The notes under the pieces are model-generated. The model was not told where the DNA came from, made no database searches, and saw only the letters and a list, made by a program, of their open reading frames with translations. The translations under genes and the position numbers were made by a program. Shown here piece after piece: positions 16,361-25,098 of a stretch of 64,000 nt of DNA. Location of the stretch: NCBI RefSeq assembly GCF_001675045.1, contig NZ_LYPA01000075.1, positions 1 through 64,000 on the forward strand, in the 5' to 3' direction. Numbering within the stretch: position 1 is the stretch's first letter; every line of letters begins with the position of its first letter. The stretch is from Paenibacillus oryzae (GTDB lineage Bacteria > Bacillota > Bacilli > Paenibacillales > Paenibacillaceae).

Positions 16361-17788
16361 TTAAAATACGTAGGATTTTCCATCAACGGCCAGCATGGCT
16401 TCGCCAATTGCTTCTGCAAGCGTAGGATGCGGATGGATCATCGCCCCTACCTCCCACGGCGCCGCATCCAGCCAGCCTGCAAGCGATGCTTCGGAGATCA
16501 GATCCGTTGCATGCGGACCAACAATATGTACGCCTAATAGATTGTCCGTTTGGCGATCGGCGACAACCTTTACAAATCCGTCGCTTTCACCCAGCGTCAG
16601 CGCCTTGGCGATTGCAAGGAACGGAACCTTGCCCACCTTGACGTCATGACCGTTCCGTCTTGCCGCTTCTTCCGTAAGGCCGTAGGATGCGATTTCGGGA
16701 CTGGAGTAAATGCAGCGCGGTATAAGATGCTGGGCCGTTGCCAGAGGATTGCCTCCGCTCAGGTGCTGTACGGCAATGATTCCTTCGTGGGCCGCCGCAT
16801 GCGCCAGTTGTACGCCTCCTGTCACATCGCCGATCGCATAAATATGCGGCTCCGAGGTTTGTCCAAATTCATTTGCCGCAATAAATCCGTTGCTGGTGCT
16901 GACATCGGTGTTTTCCAACCCAAGCCCTTCAATATTGGCTTGACGTCCCACGCAAAGCAGCAGCTTATCCGCCTCCAGCAAAACGCCGCCATCCGGAGTG
17001 GACGCTTCGATAGTTAATCCCGCTTCTCCAAGCTTTAACGATTCCGTATTCAGCTGCACGCTGGTCAAAATGCGAACGCCGCGTTTCCGCAGTCCTTTGG
17101 CCAGCTCGGCCGACACCTCTGCGTCTTCACCAGGCAGCAGCCTTGCACCGGCTTCCACCAGCGTCACCTTTACGCCAAAATCCTGCAGCATGGAGGCCCA
17201 TTCCACACCAATCACGCCTCCGCCGACAATAAGCATTTGCTGAGGCAGCTCATCCATCTGGAGCGCATCGTCACTGCTCAGAATAAGCGAGCCGTCAGGC
17301 ACAAGCCCCGGCAGCGTCCTGGGACGTGAACCCGTTGCAATGATGAGGTTGCTCGATACGACAGATTCCATTTCTCCGTTATCCAGCTCAACGGCAAGCG
17401 AGCCGCTTTTTGGCGAAAAAATGGATGGCCCAATGACACGTCCCTTGCCCTTAACAATTGTAATTCCGTGCTTCTTCATTAAACCCTGCAAGCCGCGATA
17501 CAATTGATTGACAGTAGCATCCTTGCGGGCGCGAACGCCGCCGAAATCAAGCTCTATGTTCTCAGGCGCAACCTTGATGCCGAATTCACCGGCATGCAGA
17601 AGATTTCGATATACCTCCGCGCTGCGAAGCATGGACTTGCTGGGAATGCAGCCCCGATGAAGGCAGGTGCCGCCAACCTTGTCCATTTCCACTATCGCTA
17701 CGGTTTTGCCGCTTTGTGCGGCGGCTATCGCCGCGGTATACCCCCCCGGCCCGCCTCCCAGCACAGCTACATCCACTTGAATCGCCAT
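16361..17788 (-). CDS. lpdV: Dihydrolipoyl dehydrogenase (E3)
   Basis: Flavoprotein that reoxidises dihydrolipoamide of the BKDH complex with NAD. The 475-aa protein has the FAD motif GGGPGGYTAA (residues 11-20), redox-active Cys42 and Cys47 in GGTCLHRGCIPSK, the NAD-binding GGGVIGVEWA, YAIGDVTGG, and the C-terminal active-site His-Glu in HPHPTLAEAIGEA. ATG with GGAGG upstream. It heads the bkd genes. No bkdR, ptb, bcd or buk lies between it and the DUF2627 gene, and I saw no -12/-24 sigma-54 promoter upstream. Confidence 0.93.
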   Translation of the reverse strand: MAIQVDVAVLGGGPGGYTAAIAAAQSGKTVAIVEMDKVGGTCLHRGCIPSKSMLRSAEVYRNLLHAGEFGIKVAPENIELDFGGVRARKDATVNQLYRGLQGLMKKHGITIVKGKGRVIGPSIFSPKSGSLAVELDNGEMESVVSSNLIIATGSRPRTLPGLVPDGSLILSSDDALQMDELPQQMLIVGGGVIGVEWASMLQDFGVKVTLVEAGARLLPGEDAEVSAELAKGLRKRGVRILTSVQLNTESLKLGEAGLTIEASTPDGGVLLEADKLLLCVGRQANIEGLGLENTDVSTSNGFIAANEFGQTSEPHIYAIGDVTGGVQLAHAAAHEGIIAVQHLSGGNPLATAQHLIPRCIYSSPEIASYGLTEEAARRNGHDVKVGKVPFLAIAKALTLGESDGFVKVVADRQTDNLLGVHIVGPHATDLISEASLAGWLDAAPWEVGAMIHPHPTLAEAIGEAMLAVDGKSYVF

Positions 17789-18025
17789 ATAGTCGCCTCC
17801 ATTTTATATCCACCATTTAAATTTTTCATTAAGTATAATGACTACCGCAGCATGAAGCTGTTGGCAATATCACGTCTGCAGCCACCCTCCTATTGTAACG
17901 CTTTTTTCTATCATTTTCACTTCAGCCGGATGAAATAGACAGTCGCAGCTTAAAAAGGTATGATTGAAGAGGATTTTTAAAGGATATCAAAATACAAAGC
18001 ATATGAAATCGGGAGAGCTGCAGAT

Positions 18026-18319
18026 ATGAAATTGGTTGTTTCGCGATTTATAGCGATATTGATGCTGGTCATTCCCGGAGTGATCGCCTGTATCGGATTT
18101 CTTAAAATGAAGGACGCCTTGTTTTTTTATTTTTCCGACTTCGGAAATGAAGCCGTTGTGCCGCAATTTCAATGGCTGAAGTTTTTGTTAGGCTTTATTA
18201 TGTTTTTTGCCGGGGCCGGCTTTATCGGCGGCTGGACTTTTTTTCGGGACCGCAAGCGAAATTATGTCGCCCCGCGCTTTAAGGAAAAAAGGCCGCGCCC
18301 GCCAAAACCTCGGAGCTAA
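18026..18319 (+). CDS. DUF2627 family membrane protein (YqzF-like)
   Basis: A 97-aa protein with two membrane segments (about 8-28 and 50-72) and a strongly basic C-terminal tail (FRDRKRNYVAPRFKEKRPRP). Length and pattern match the DUF2627 family, whose B. subtilis member YqzF lies beside the bkd operon; here it is divergent from lpdV. Function unknown. The ATG follows a purine-rich site (GGGAGAGCTGCAGAT). Confidence 0.75.
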   Translation: MKLVVSRFIAILMLVIPGVIACIGFLKMKDALFFYFSDFGNEAVVPQFQWLKFLLGFIMFFAGAGFIGGWTFFRDRKRNYVAPRFKEKRPRPPKPRS

Positions 18320-18511
18320 AGGCTGGCTGCGAAGCGCTCACTCCTTCGCCTAAAACACGCGGACCTGATCCCGGCTGCAGCTTCCTTTAGGCTGCTTTAG
18401 CCTTCCGTTAACGCAACGCCTCAACTTTTTACAATTGTTGTCCTTTCTTTTGATACTGCCTTTATGCTTGGGCGTTATGATGGAAACATCCCAAGCAAAT
18501 GAGGTGTAGGC

Positions 18512-18679
18512 ATGGTTATTGTATTTGATGTTTTAGTGGACGGCATGAAGAAGGAAACATTAACTCCGCGCACCGGTCGCCTTCAGGAATTGCGCCAGTT
18601 TATTTCCAATGAAAGCACGCGCCTGATCGCTCTATACGGCAACAATGTTTACTTGAATCGAAGAGTCCATTATAAATAA
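18512..18679 (+). CDS. Small hypothetical protein (55 aa)
   Basis: Starts MVIVFDVLVDGMKKETLTPR and ends LNRRVHYK, with no membrane segment; basic and probably folded, given the regular mix of hydrophobic and charged residues. GAGGTG lies 6 bases upstream of the ATG, a weak promoter (TTTACA, 18 bp, GATACT) precedes it, and a good terminator follows at 18787-18828, which together support a real, separately transcribed gene. I do not recognise the family. Confidence 0.6.
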   Translation: MVIVFDVLVDGMKKETLTPRTGRLQELRQFISNESTRLIALYGNNVYLNRRVHYK

Positions 18680-18786
18680 TACAAATTGCAAAAGAACTCC
18701 CCCCTTGTAACAGAAACAATTGGCGCCTTCCAACCTCCCTTTTTCAGGGAATACAACTCCTTTAATACGGACACCCAACATAAACG

Positions 18787-18828
18787 ACGCCCGATACGGT
18801 ATTCAGCCGTTGAGGCGTATTTTTTTTT
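18787..18828 (+). terminator. Rho-independent terminator after the 55-aa gene
   Basis: ACGCC (18787-18791) pairs with GGCGT (18814-18818) and the inner ACGG with CCGT, followed by A and nine T residues. Confidence 0.8.
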
Positions 18829-18928
18829 GCAACTGGGTCGAAAACGGGTATTCCTCCCCTAATATTCCCATTTAAAATGCCGATAAAGGAAAAGAACACC
18901 ATTTTGTATGTTGCCGGAGGAGATTTCA

Positions 18929-19741
18929 TTGACTTCCCTATCACCTATCAGCAAAAGCACTCCAATAAACAAACCAACCTCATCCCCTAGGGACAAGGAG
19001 ATTCAAAACTTGATGAAGCAGCGCGGCCGGATTCAGGAAGAGCTGCAAAGCGTCAAGGCCAATGATGAGATGGACTCCAAAACCAAGATGGAGCGGGTCA
19101 AGACTCTTACCGCATCCATTCAGGAAATCGATTCGCAGATTAACCAGATCCGCAACGAAGAAATGAAAGAAAAAAGCAAAACAACAGCACCTGAGCAGCC
19201 TAAGAAGCAAGAGCCCAAAAGCCAAGAGGCCGCGCTTATGGAAACTGTTACAAAAGGCAATGTGCTTTATGATCAGCTTGGCAAGCTGACGGGCGTTCGC
19301 AACCGCTTGGAGGGATCGGCAAAAGCGCTGGAGAATGAAGTTGCCAACGACCGCAAAAATCTTGAGTTTTCTCCCAATATGGGGGAGGACGAAGGTGTAA
19401 GCATGATGCTTGAAAATGCCGAACATACAGTGTTTCAAATGAAACGGGAAATGGTCGCTGATATTGAGCAGCAAATCGACATAACCGACGAGCAGATCTC
19501 CAAGCTGGTATCCGGCAAAGGGCCGGAGGAAATTCCGGCGACAGCTAACGAGGAAGAAGATGAAGAGGCTGTGAAGGAAAGCGGCAACACAAACGACAAG
19601 TCTGACGCCGCCCCAATCACAGGGGCAGCTGAAAGCATCGGCGAAGCTCCAGCCGTTTCTCAGCCCGCTGCCGGCGGCGTGCAGCCTTTAACGCAAACCC
19701 GCTCCGCCGAGCCTGGGGCAATTGTAGATGTAAGGGTATAG
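18929..19741 (+). CDS. Coiled-coil protein, FlxA-like
   Basis: A 270-aa, highly charged protein without membrane segments. Residues about 20-85 (DKEIQNLMKQRGRIQEELQS and following) form a coiled coil of the FlxA-like type; a second helical region spans about 100-190. The last 70 residues are acidic, then Ala/Pro-rich and probably disordered. I chose the TTG at 18929 because GGAGGAG lies 8 bases upstream; the in-frame ATG at 18908 lies before that site and has none of its own. It stands alone between a terminator and a convergent gene. Role unknown; no flagellar genes are near. Confidence 0.65.
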   Translation: MTSLSPISKSTPINKPTSSPRDKEIQNLMKQRGRIQEELQSVKANDEMDSKTKMERVKTLTASIQEIDSQINQIRNEEMKEKSKTTAPEQPKKQEPKSQEAALMETVTKGNVLYDQLGKLTGVRNRLEGSAKALENEVANDRKNLEFSPNMGEDEGVSMMLENAEHTVFQMKREMVADIEQQIDITDEQISKLVSGKGPEEIPATANEEEDEEAVKESGNTNDKSDAAPITGAAESIGEAPAVSQPAAGGVQPLTQTRSAEPGAIVDVRV

Positions 19742-19793
19742 TCCTTATCAAAAAACGCACAGGACAACGCTTGAAATGCGTTGTCTTGTGCGT

Positions 19794-21056
19794 TCAATAC
19801 GGTAAACGTGCGATCGGCGAAAAAAGGCCGGCACGCTCCAATTGCGCTTCCAGGCGCCTGGTCGCTTCAGCTCCCGAATGGACCAGAAGCGCTTGGCGGG
19901 GCTTTAGCCGCTGCAGCATTGCCATCACATCCGGCAGCCCCTGATGCACCTTGTAGCGGCAATAAGCTATTTCATATGCTCTTTGGGCTTGCACGGCTGC
20001 ATCAGCACTCAGGTGACCGGTGAATATGACACCGTGGCGGGGGTCGTTCTGCAGCAGCATGCCGTATGTTCGCGCAGGCTCTGCCAGCATCATCCCATCC
20101 GGGGAAAAAATAATATGTGAACGTTGATGGACCAAGCCCACGCGCTCCTCCGGGGTATCAATGACCCTGATGCCGCTTAACGCCTCACTTAATTTGCGTT
20201 CCATATTATTGCGCAGCCATAAATGAGCAAACTCAGGGCGAAGGCAGCTTTCCCATTGATGCACCAATGAAGATTCCGCTGCAAGAGGAATGCCGGGAAG
20301 CCTCTCTTTTAGCTCAACCATTAAATCCAGCCCCCTCCCGCTAACAGGAACAGGCAGCAGCGCATGTCCCCCGCGACGGTGCACCTCCTCCAGCTTTTGT
20401 ATCAGCTCCAAAAGATTTTGCTCTTGAGAATGAGGGGCGTCGCCGTAAGCGGCATCTATAATGGCAAGCTGAATTTCTCGACCTGCCAGCAGTGATGCCT
20501 TTGGCAGCGTTGCTTGCAACAGCGTTGATTCCCCGCTATAATCTCCGGAATAAAAAGCAAGCTCCCCCTCAAGCTCAAGCAGCAGCCACACAGAACCCGG
20601 CATATGTCCGCTGGGTCCCCAGCAGAAGCGCAGTCCAGGCAAAACCGTCAGCCATTGATGCTCCGTCGTTTCCTCATCCATGTACCGATACCGCAGCTTT
20701 TCCCAGCTGTCCATTTCATAGGGCAAATCGCCGCCTTGCGCATAAACATAATTTTCCCATGCCTTGGCATATGCCGGGAGCTGGCGGTAGGTTTCTTTTG
20801 TCAGCCATACCTCTCCGCTGTAACCATACTGAAGCAAAAGCGGCAGCGCCGCCATATGATCCTCATGGGCATGAGAGAGGAAAACGGCGTTTAAACCTTG
20901 AATCTGGTCCTTGAACAATCGGGGGTATAAGCCGCCATTTTCTTTTTTTCCGCCGCAATCCAGCAAGACAGAAATTGTCCCGGCCTGAAGCCGGTAACAC
21001 GACCTGCCATGCTCGCCCGCTCCTCCCCATACATCCAGTTTTATTTCTTGAGACAT
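19794..21056 (-). CDS. Metallo-beta-lactamase/beta-CASP-type hydrolase
   Basis: A 420-aa protein with the metallo-beta-lactamase fold: LSHAHEDHMAALPLL (about 60-74, the HxHxDH zinc motif), a later His in GPSGHMPGSVW and the Asp in FYSGDYSGEST. The insertion between about 180 and 340 and the C-terminal CRYKVHQG plus LLVHSG fit the beta-CASP group, which includes RNases and CPSF-like nucleases. Substrate unknown. Start ambiguous: GTG at 21068 or ATG at 21056; neither has a strong ribosome-binding site. It follows the ABC permease directly (stop at 21069), so it is co-transcribed with the importer. Confidence 0.75.
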   Translation of the reverse strand: MSQEIKLDVWGGAGEHGRSCYRLQAGTISVLLDCGGKKENGGLYPRLFKDQIQGLNAVFLSHAHEDHMAALPLLLQYGYSGEVWLTKETYRQLPAYAKAWENYVYAQGGDLPYEMDSWEKLRYRYMDEETTEHQWLTVLPGLRFCWGPSGHMPGSVWLLLELEGELAFYSGDYSGESTLLQATLPKASLLAGREIQLAIIDAAYGDAPHSQEQNLLELIQKLEEVHRRGGHALLPVPVSGRGLDLMVELKERLPGIPLAAESSLVHQWESCLRPEFAHLWLRNNMERKLSEALSGIRVIDTPEERVGLVHQRSHIIFSPDGMMLAEPARTYGMLLQNDPRHGVIFTGHLSADAAVQAQRAYEIAYCRYKVHQGLPDVMAMLQRLKPRQALLVHSGAEATRRLEAQLERAGLFSPIARLPY

Positions 21057-21068
21057 GAATTGCTTCAC

Positions 21069-22748
21069 TCACTTTCTGTCTGCGCCGAGTTGATTCATCA
21101 CTACCAGCACCAGCGTTGTCATGCCAACGGAAACAACCGCCATCGCCATGCCAAGCGATACCTCGCCCTGCTCGAACTGGCTGAAAATATACGTAGCGCT
21201 CACCTGCATGGAGGGAGGCAGCACCATCAGAGATGCAACCAGCTCGCGCGCCGAAATCGTAAATGTCATCATCCAGCCCGCCAAAACGCCCGGTATCAGG
21301 AGCGGCAGCATGATCCTGCGGAATAGGTAAAACGGCTTAGCGCCAAAAACCTTGCCTGCTTGCAGCAGGTTTCCGTCGATCTGCGACGCCGACGCCTTGA
21401 TGTATTGCACCGAATAGGGCAGAAAGAATACGACGTACGTCAGCACAACCATCGTATATGTGTTGTAGATTTTAACCGGCATCCATGGCGCGTTCCAGAA
21501 CAAAATAAGGCCAACCACAATGACGATGCCAGGCACTGTATTGGGCAGCAAGCTGAACAGGTCCAGACTTCGCTGTGATATTTTTTTGAAATTGCCCATC
21601 TGCAGCACCAGAAAGGTGCCGATTAGTACGGCGGCTGTTGCGGCAAGAGCAGCCAGCCCCAAACTGTTGGACAACGCCTGCCAGCCTTTTGACCCGGGAC
21701 TAAGAAGCTCCGCATAATGGGCCAATGTCACATTGCCCCAGGCAAGGCCGTCCCCGCGCAGCTTTTGCAGAGACGTTGCAATAATCGAGAAATAAGGAAC
21801 GCCAATCGAAAAAAGAAGCAGCAGAAGCACATATCCCCAGCCTGCAATTGCTCTCCAGCCTTTAAGCGGTGCGATACGGAGGCGCATCCCTTTCCCGCCA
21901 AGCGTTTTGTATTGATAACGTCTGCTAATAATCGTTTGGACGTACCAGAACAGCAAGCAAGCGCCCAGCAAAATAGAGGCAAGCGAGGTCGCCTTTCCGA
22001 AATCAATAGGCCAGCTGGAAGTAAAGCGATGAATTTCACTGGTCAGCACATAATAGCCGATTTGCCGCCCAAAGGTAGCCGGGGTTCCAAACTCCGCAAT
22101 CGTTTTGACAAATACGAGCAGCGCCCCCATTACGTAGCTTCCCAGCAGCAAAGGCACAATAACCCGGCGAAGCAAATAAAAAAAATTCCCCCCATGCACG
22201 CTGCCCGCCTCCTCTAGCGAACCCCCGATCCGCATAAGCGAATTACGCAAGATGAGGTAGAGGAAGGGAAACAAATGCAGACTCATAATAGCAACCATGC
22301 CAAACAGGCTAAAAAAATATGGCGTGATATGACTTGTCATTGGGAGGATTTGTTCAGAAAAGCCGCGTCGCTGCATAAATAAAATCCAACCCATGGAGCC
22401 GATATAAGGCGGCGTCATAAAAGGGATGATCAACACAACATCCAGCCAGGCATGGCGTCCAATCGTGGTTCTTGCGGACAAAAATGCCATCGGCAAAGCA
22501 AGCAGCGTAGAGCCAAGGACTACCCAGCCCCCCAACGCTATCGAGTTCCAGAAAATCGTAAACAAGCCCGGATCTGACATTACCTTCAGCGGAGCGAGCG
22601 CATCGAGGCGGCCGTCCGGCATAACGCTTCGCAGCAGCACCATAATGAGCGGGACAACAATGAGCAGGCCCAGCAAAATAAGGCCCAGCTGCAAGCGCCA
22701 AGAGAAAGCGGGGAGTCTGAGCCCCCCGCCGCGATACAGGTTTTTCAT
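21069..22748 (-). CDS. ABC transporter double permease (FbpB/ThiP-type)
   Basis: A 559-aa inner-membrane protein with two fused permease halves and about twelve helices. Each half carries the EAA-type loop that contacts the ATPase (EEAGSVHGGNFFYLLRRVIV near 180-200, and AGKVFGAKPFYLFRRIMLP near 465-483). The fused two-domain layout is typical of Fe3+, thiamine and 2-aminoethylphosphonate importers. It begins 3 bp after the stop of the binding-protein gene. Confidence 0.85.
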   Translation of the reverse strand: MKNLYRGGGLRLPAFSWRLQLGLILLGLLIVVPLIMVLLRSVMPDGRLDALAPLKVMSDPGLFTIFWNSIALGGWVVLGSTLLALPMAFLSARTTIGRHAWLDVVLIIPFMTPPYIGSMGWILFMQRRGFSEQILPMTSHITPYFFSLFGMVAIMSLHLFPFLYLILRNSLMRIGGSLEEAGSVHGGNFFYLLRRVIVPLLLGSYVMGALLVFVKTIAEFGTPATFGRQIGYYVLTSEIHRFTSSWPIDFGKATSLASILLGACLLFWYVQTIISRRYQYKTLGGKGMRLRIAPLKGWRAIAGWGYVLLLLLFSIGVPYFSIIATSLQKLRGDGLAWGNVTLAHYAELLSPGSKGWQALSNSLGLAALAATAAVLIGTFLVLQMGNFKKISQRSLDLFSLLPNTVPGIVIVVGLILFWNAPWMPVKIYNTYTMVVLTYVVFFLPYSVQYIKASASQIDGNLLQAGKVFGAKPFYLFRRIMLPLLIPGVLAGWMMTFTISARELVASLMVLPPSMQVSATYIFSQFEQGEVSLGMAMAVVSVGMTTLVLVVMNQLGADRK

Positions 22749-22751
22749 GGC

Positions 22752-23873
22752 TTATTTGAACATCTCCAGAAATTTGGCGCTAATTTCTTCGCCCTGTTCG
22801 CTCATCCAGTTCCAATCATAATTCAACAATTTGATTTCATCGGTATTAACCCGGTTATCGGCTTTAATGTCGGCGCGCCCTGGCAGTAAATAAGCGCCGG
22901 TCACAAGGCTTTGCGCCTCATCGGAAAGCAAATAGTCGATAAAAAGGCGGGCATTGTCAAGGTTCGGCGAGGTTTTCATAATCATAGCAGCACGAGGATT
23001 GATCACCGTTCCGCTCGCCGGATACACGATATCAACAGGCTCGCCTTTGGCTTTTGCGCTGTATGCCATATAATCAACACCCGACATTACTACGCTTTTG
23101 GCGCCGGTAATAACGGGATCAAGCGCCTCCTTGTTGGCACCGGACATCGCTACCCCGTTAGCCTTCAATTCTTGAAAGAAGTCCCAGCCTCCATCGCCTT
23201 TATCGTTCAAATAACCGGAAATAAAATCAAGCGCGGAGCCCGAAAGCGATGGGTCCGGTATGTTGACGACCCCTTTCCACTTTGGATCAGTCAGGTCGGA
23301 CCAGTCCGTTGGCGGCTCGGAAACCAGCTTTGTATTGTACGTAATGCCAAGTGCGGAAGCGCTATAACCAAACAGATGCGAATCTGCATCCAGCCAGCCC
23401 TCCTGCAGCTTGTCGGCATTAGCGGCTTCCGGATAACCTTGCGTCCAGCCCTCGGCTTTCATCGCCATGGCGGACGGCCAGGATGCCAGAACAACAACAT
23501 CCGCTACCGGATTGCCTTTTTCCGCTTCAAGACGTCCCAGCACTTTGCCTGTCGTACCGTCGAATTGCTCAACAGTAATGCCGTATTTCGCCTCGAAGCC
23601 TTCTCTGATTTTTGTCGCCAATCCTTCTGGCCCTGCCGTATAAACAACAACTTTACCGGATGGCGGCGCCGGCTTTTCGCTGACAGGCTGTTCCGACGGC
23701 TGCGAGGTCGTCGTCTCCTGGGTAGCCCCTGCTGCCGCTCCAGTTGAATTGCTATTGGCCTGTCCGCCATTTCCTCCACAAGCAGCCAGCATGCCGCTCA
23801 TCAAAACCACCATTGCGAGCGTTCCTTGCCACGATAACCATTTCTTAAAAGAGCTGTTTTTTACGGCTTTCAT
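22752..23873 (-). CDS. ABC transporter substrate-binding lipoprotein
   Basis: A 373-aa secreted lipoprotein: basic start, hydrophobic signal (about 14-30), lipobox LAAC with Cys32, then a low-complexity Ser/Thr/Pro linker to about residue 72. The mature part (VVVYTAGPEGLATKIREGFE and onward) is the extracellular-binding family 1 fold shared by FutA/FbpA and AepX-type proteins. I see only VDYMAYSAKAKG where iron binders usually have adjacent tyrosines, so Fe3+ is not certain and a phosphonate-type ligand is possible. The start overlaps the ATPase stop as TAATG. Confidence 0.82.
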   Translation of the reverse strand: MKAVKNSSFKKWLSWQGTLAMVVLMSGMLAACGGNGGQANSNSTGAAAGATQETTTSQPSEQPVSEKPAPPSGKVVVYTAGPEGLATKIREGFEAKYGITVEQFDGTTGKVLGRLEAEKGNPVADVVVLASWPSAMAMKAEGWTQGYPEAANADKLQEGWLDADSHLFGYSASALGITYNTKLVSEPPTDWSDLTDPKWKGVVNIPDPSLSGSALDFISGYLNDKGDGGWDFFQELKANGVAMSGANKEALDPVITGAKSVVMSGVDYMAYSAKAKGEPVDIVYPASGTVINPRAAMIMKTSPNLDNARLFIDYLLSDEAQSLVTGAYLLPGRADIKADNRVNTDEIKLLNYDWNWMSEQGEEISAKFLEMFK

Positions 23874-24913
23874 TAGTTAATAACCTCCTTGAGTTGGTAG
23901 TGCGTGTTTTCTATTGTGTTGCTGTCCTTAGCAGGCTGCTTTTGACCCAGTGTATGGATGTGCCGCTCTGCAACAAATAGTGAAACGGGAAGGCCAAGCG
24001 CTACCCGGTCGCTGTGATAAGCCGTCCAGACAGCCCCGTTATGCAGCTTAACCGCCACTTCATAACGGTCGCCCATGTAGGATACGCGCTGGACTATGCC
24101 TTCAAAGCCAACATCTCCGGCCTCCTTGCTCCACCGGACCTTCTCCGGTCTGACCATTTTGACCTCCGGCTCTACCCAGTTGGAACGGCCTACAAATTGA
24201 GCTGCAAAATGGTGATCAGGGTAATGATAAATTTCCTCCGGTCTTCCGCTCTGAAGCACCTTCCCCTGCTGCATAACAATTATGCTGTCCGACATCGACA
24301 TTGCTTCCGTCTGGTCATGAGTAACGTAAACAGCCGTTAGACCTAACTTGCGGACCATCTGAACAAGCTCGTCTCTCATTTCATCGCGAAGGAGAGCATC
24401 CAGAGCGCTAAGCGGCTCATCAAAAAGAATCAGGCCGCTGCGAGCGGCAATGGCACGGGCAAAGGCCACCCGCTGCTGCTGTCCGCCCGACAACTGATGT
24501 GGATACCTTTTCTCGAACCCCTTCAAGCGAACAGCCTCGATTGCCTCAGCCACCTGTTCAGCCGTCTCCTTGCGCCGCCCTCTCGCCTTGAGTCCAAAAG
24601 CTACATTTTCATAAACGGTCATATGCGGCCATAAGGCAAAATCCTGAAATACCATGCCTAGATCCCGTTGCTGCGGCTGCAAAAAAATTCGCTTGCCAAT
24701 ATCGCAAACTGCTTTGCCGCCTATTGCAATGCTGCCTGCATCGGGCTGCTCCAAACCTGCAATCAAGCGCAGCAGAGTTGTTTTTCCGCAGCCTGACGGA
24801 CCAAGCAGCGTTGTAAAGGAGCCAGACGTTATTGTCAAATTTAGCGGATGCAGCGCGGTAGTGCCGTCAAACGATTTGGTGACGCCGCGTATTTCCACCT
24901 CCATGCTTTTCAC
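23873..24913 (-). CDS. ABC transporter ATP-binding protein (FbpC/PotA-type)
   Basis: A 346-aa ATPase with Walker A GPSGCGKTT (about 38-46), Q-loop MVFQDFALWPHM, signature LSGGQQQR, Walker B LILFDEPLSALD and the switch His in THDQTEA, followed by a C-terminal TOBE-like regulatory domain (VRPEKVRW, GDRYEVAVKL). First gene of the importer operon (ATPase, binding lipoprotein, permease, metallohydrolase). It is divergent from a LysR regulator, whose binding site is probably in the shared intergenic region. Confidence 0.88.
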   Translation of the reverse strand: MKSMEVEIRGVTKSFDGTTALHPLNLTITSGSFTTLLGPSGCGKTTLLRLIAGLEQPDAGSIAIGGKAVCDIGKRIFLQPQQRDLGMVFQDFALWPHMTVYENVAFGLKARGRRKETAEQVAEAIEAVRLKGFEKRYPHQLSGGQQQRVAFARAIAARSGLILFDEPLSALDALLRDEMRDELVQMVRKLGLTAVYVTHDQTEAMSMSDSIIVMQQGKVLQSGRPEEIYHYPDHHFAAQFVGRSNWVEPEVKMVRPEKVRWSKEAGDVGFEGIVQRVSYMGDRYEVAVKLHNGAVWTAYHSDRVALGLPVSLFVAERHIHTLGQKQPAKDSNTIENTHYQLKEVIN

Positions 24914-25011
24914 TCCCGCCTTTCATTTTTCTGATTCATCATGGACTTGTTTGTCCTGCCTGTTATAGAATAGCTCCCTTTGATGCGAGCGGTATTTTCG
25001 TAGTGTTAAGT

Positions 25012-25065
25012 GTTTATTAAATAAACTATTACAATCTATTCATTTCCATAGATTTATTCTATACT
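25012..25065. promoter_or_regulatory. LysR-type operator region between the ABC operon and its regulator
   Basis: Two perfect dyads: GTTTATT-A-AATAAAC (25012-25026) and AATCTAT-N8-ATAGATT (25033-25054). The second has the T-N11-A form of LysR-type sites. A -10-like TATACT for the LysR gene lies at 25060-25065. Confidence 0.65.
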
Positions 25066-25098
25066 TCTGGTGTAATCAACAGCGGGAGGAACAAGGTT

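Noticed and set aside
17789..18025. Sigma-54 promoter for the bkd operon
   Set aside because: No TGGCAC-N5-TTGC arrangement was found upstream of lpdV.
24914..25098. Fur box controlling the ABC importer
   Set aside because: No match to the TGATAAT-type dyad is visible; the dyads present suit a LysR protein better.
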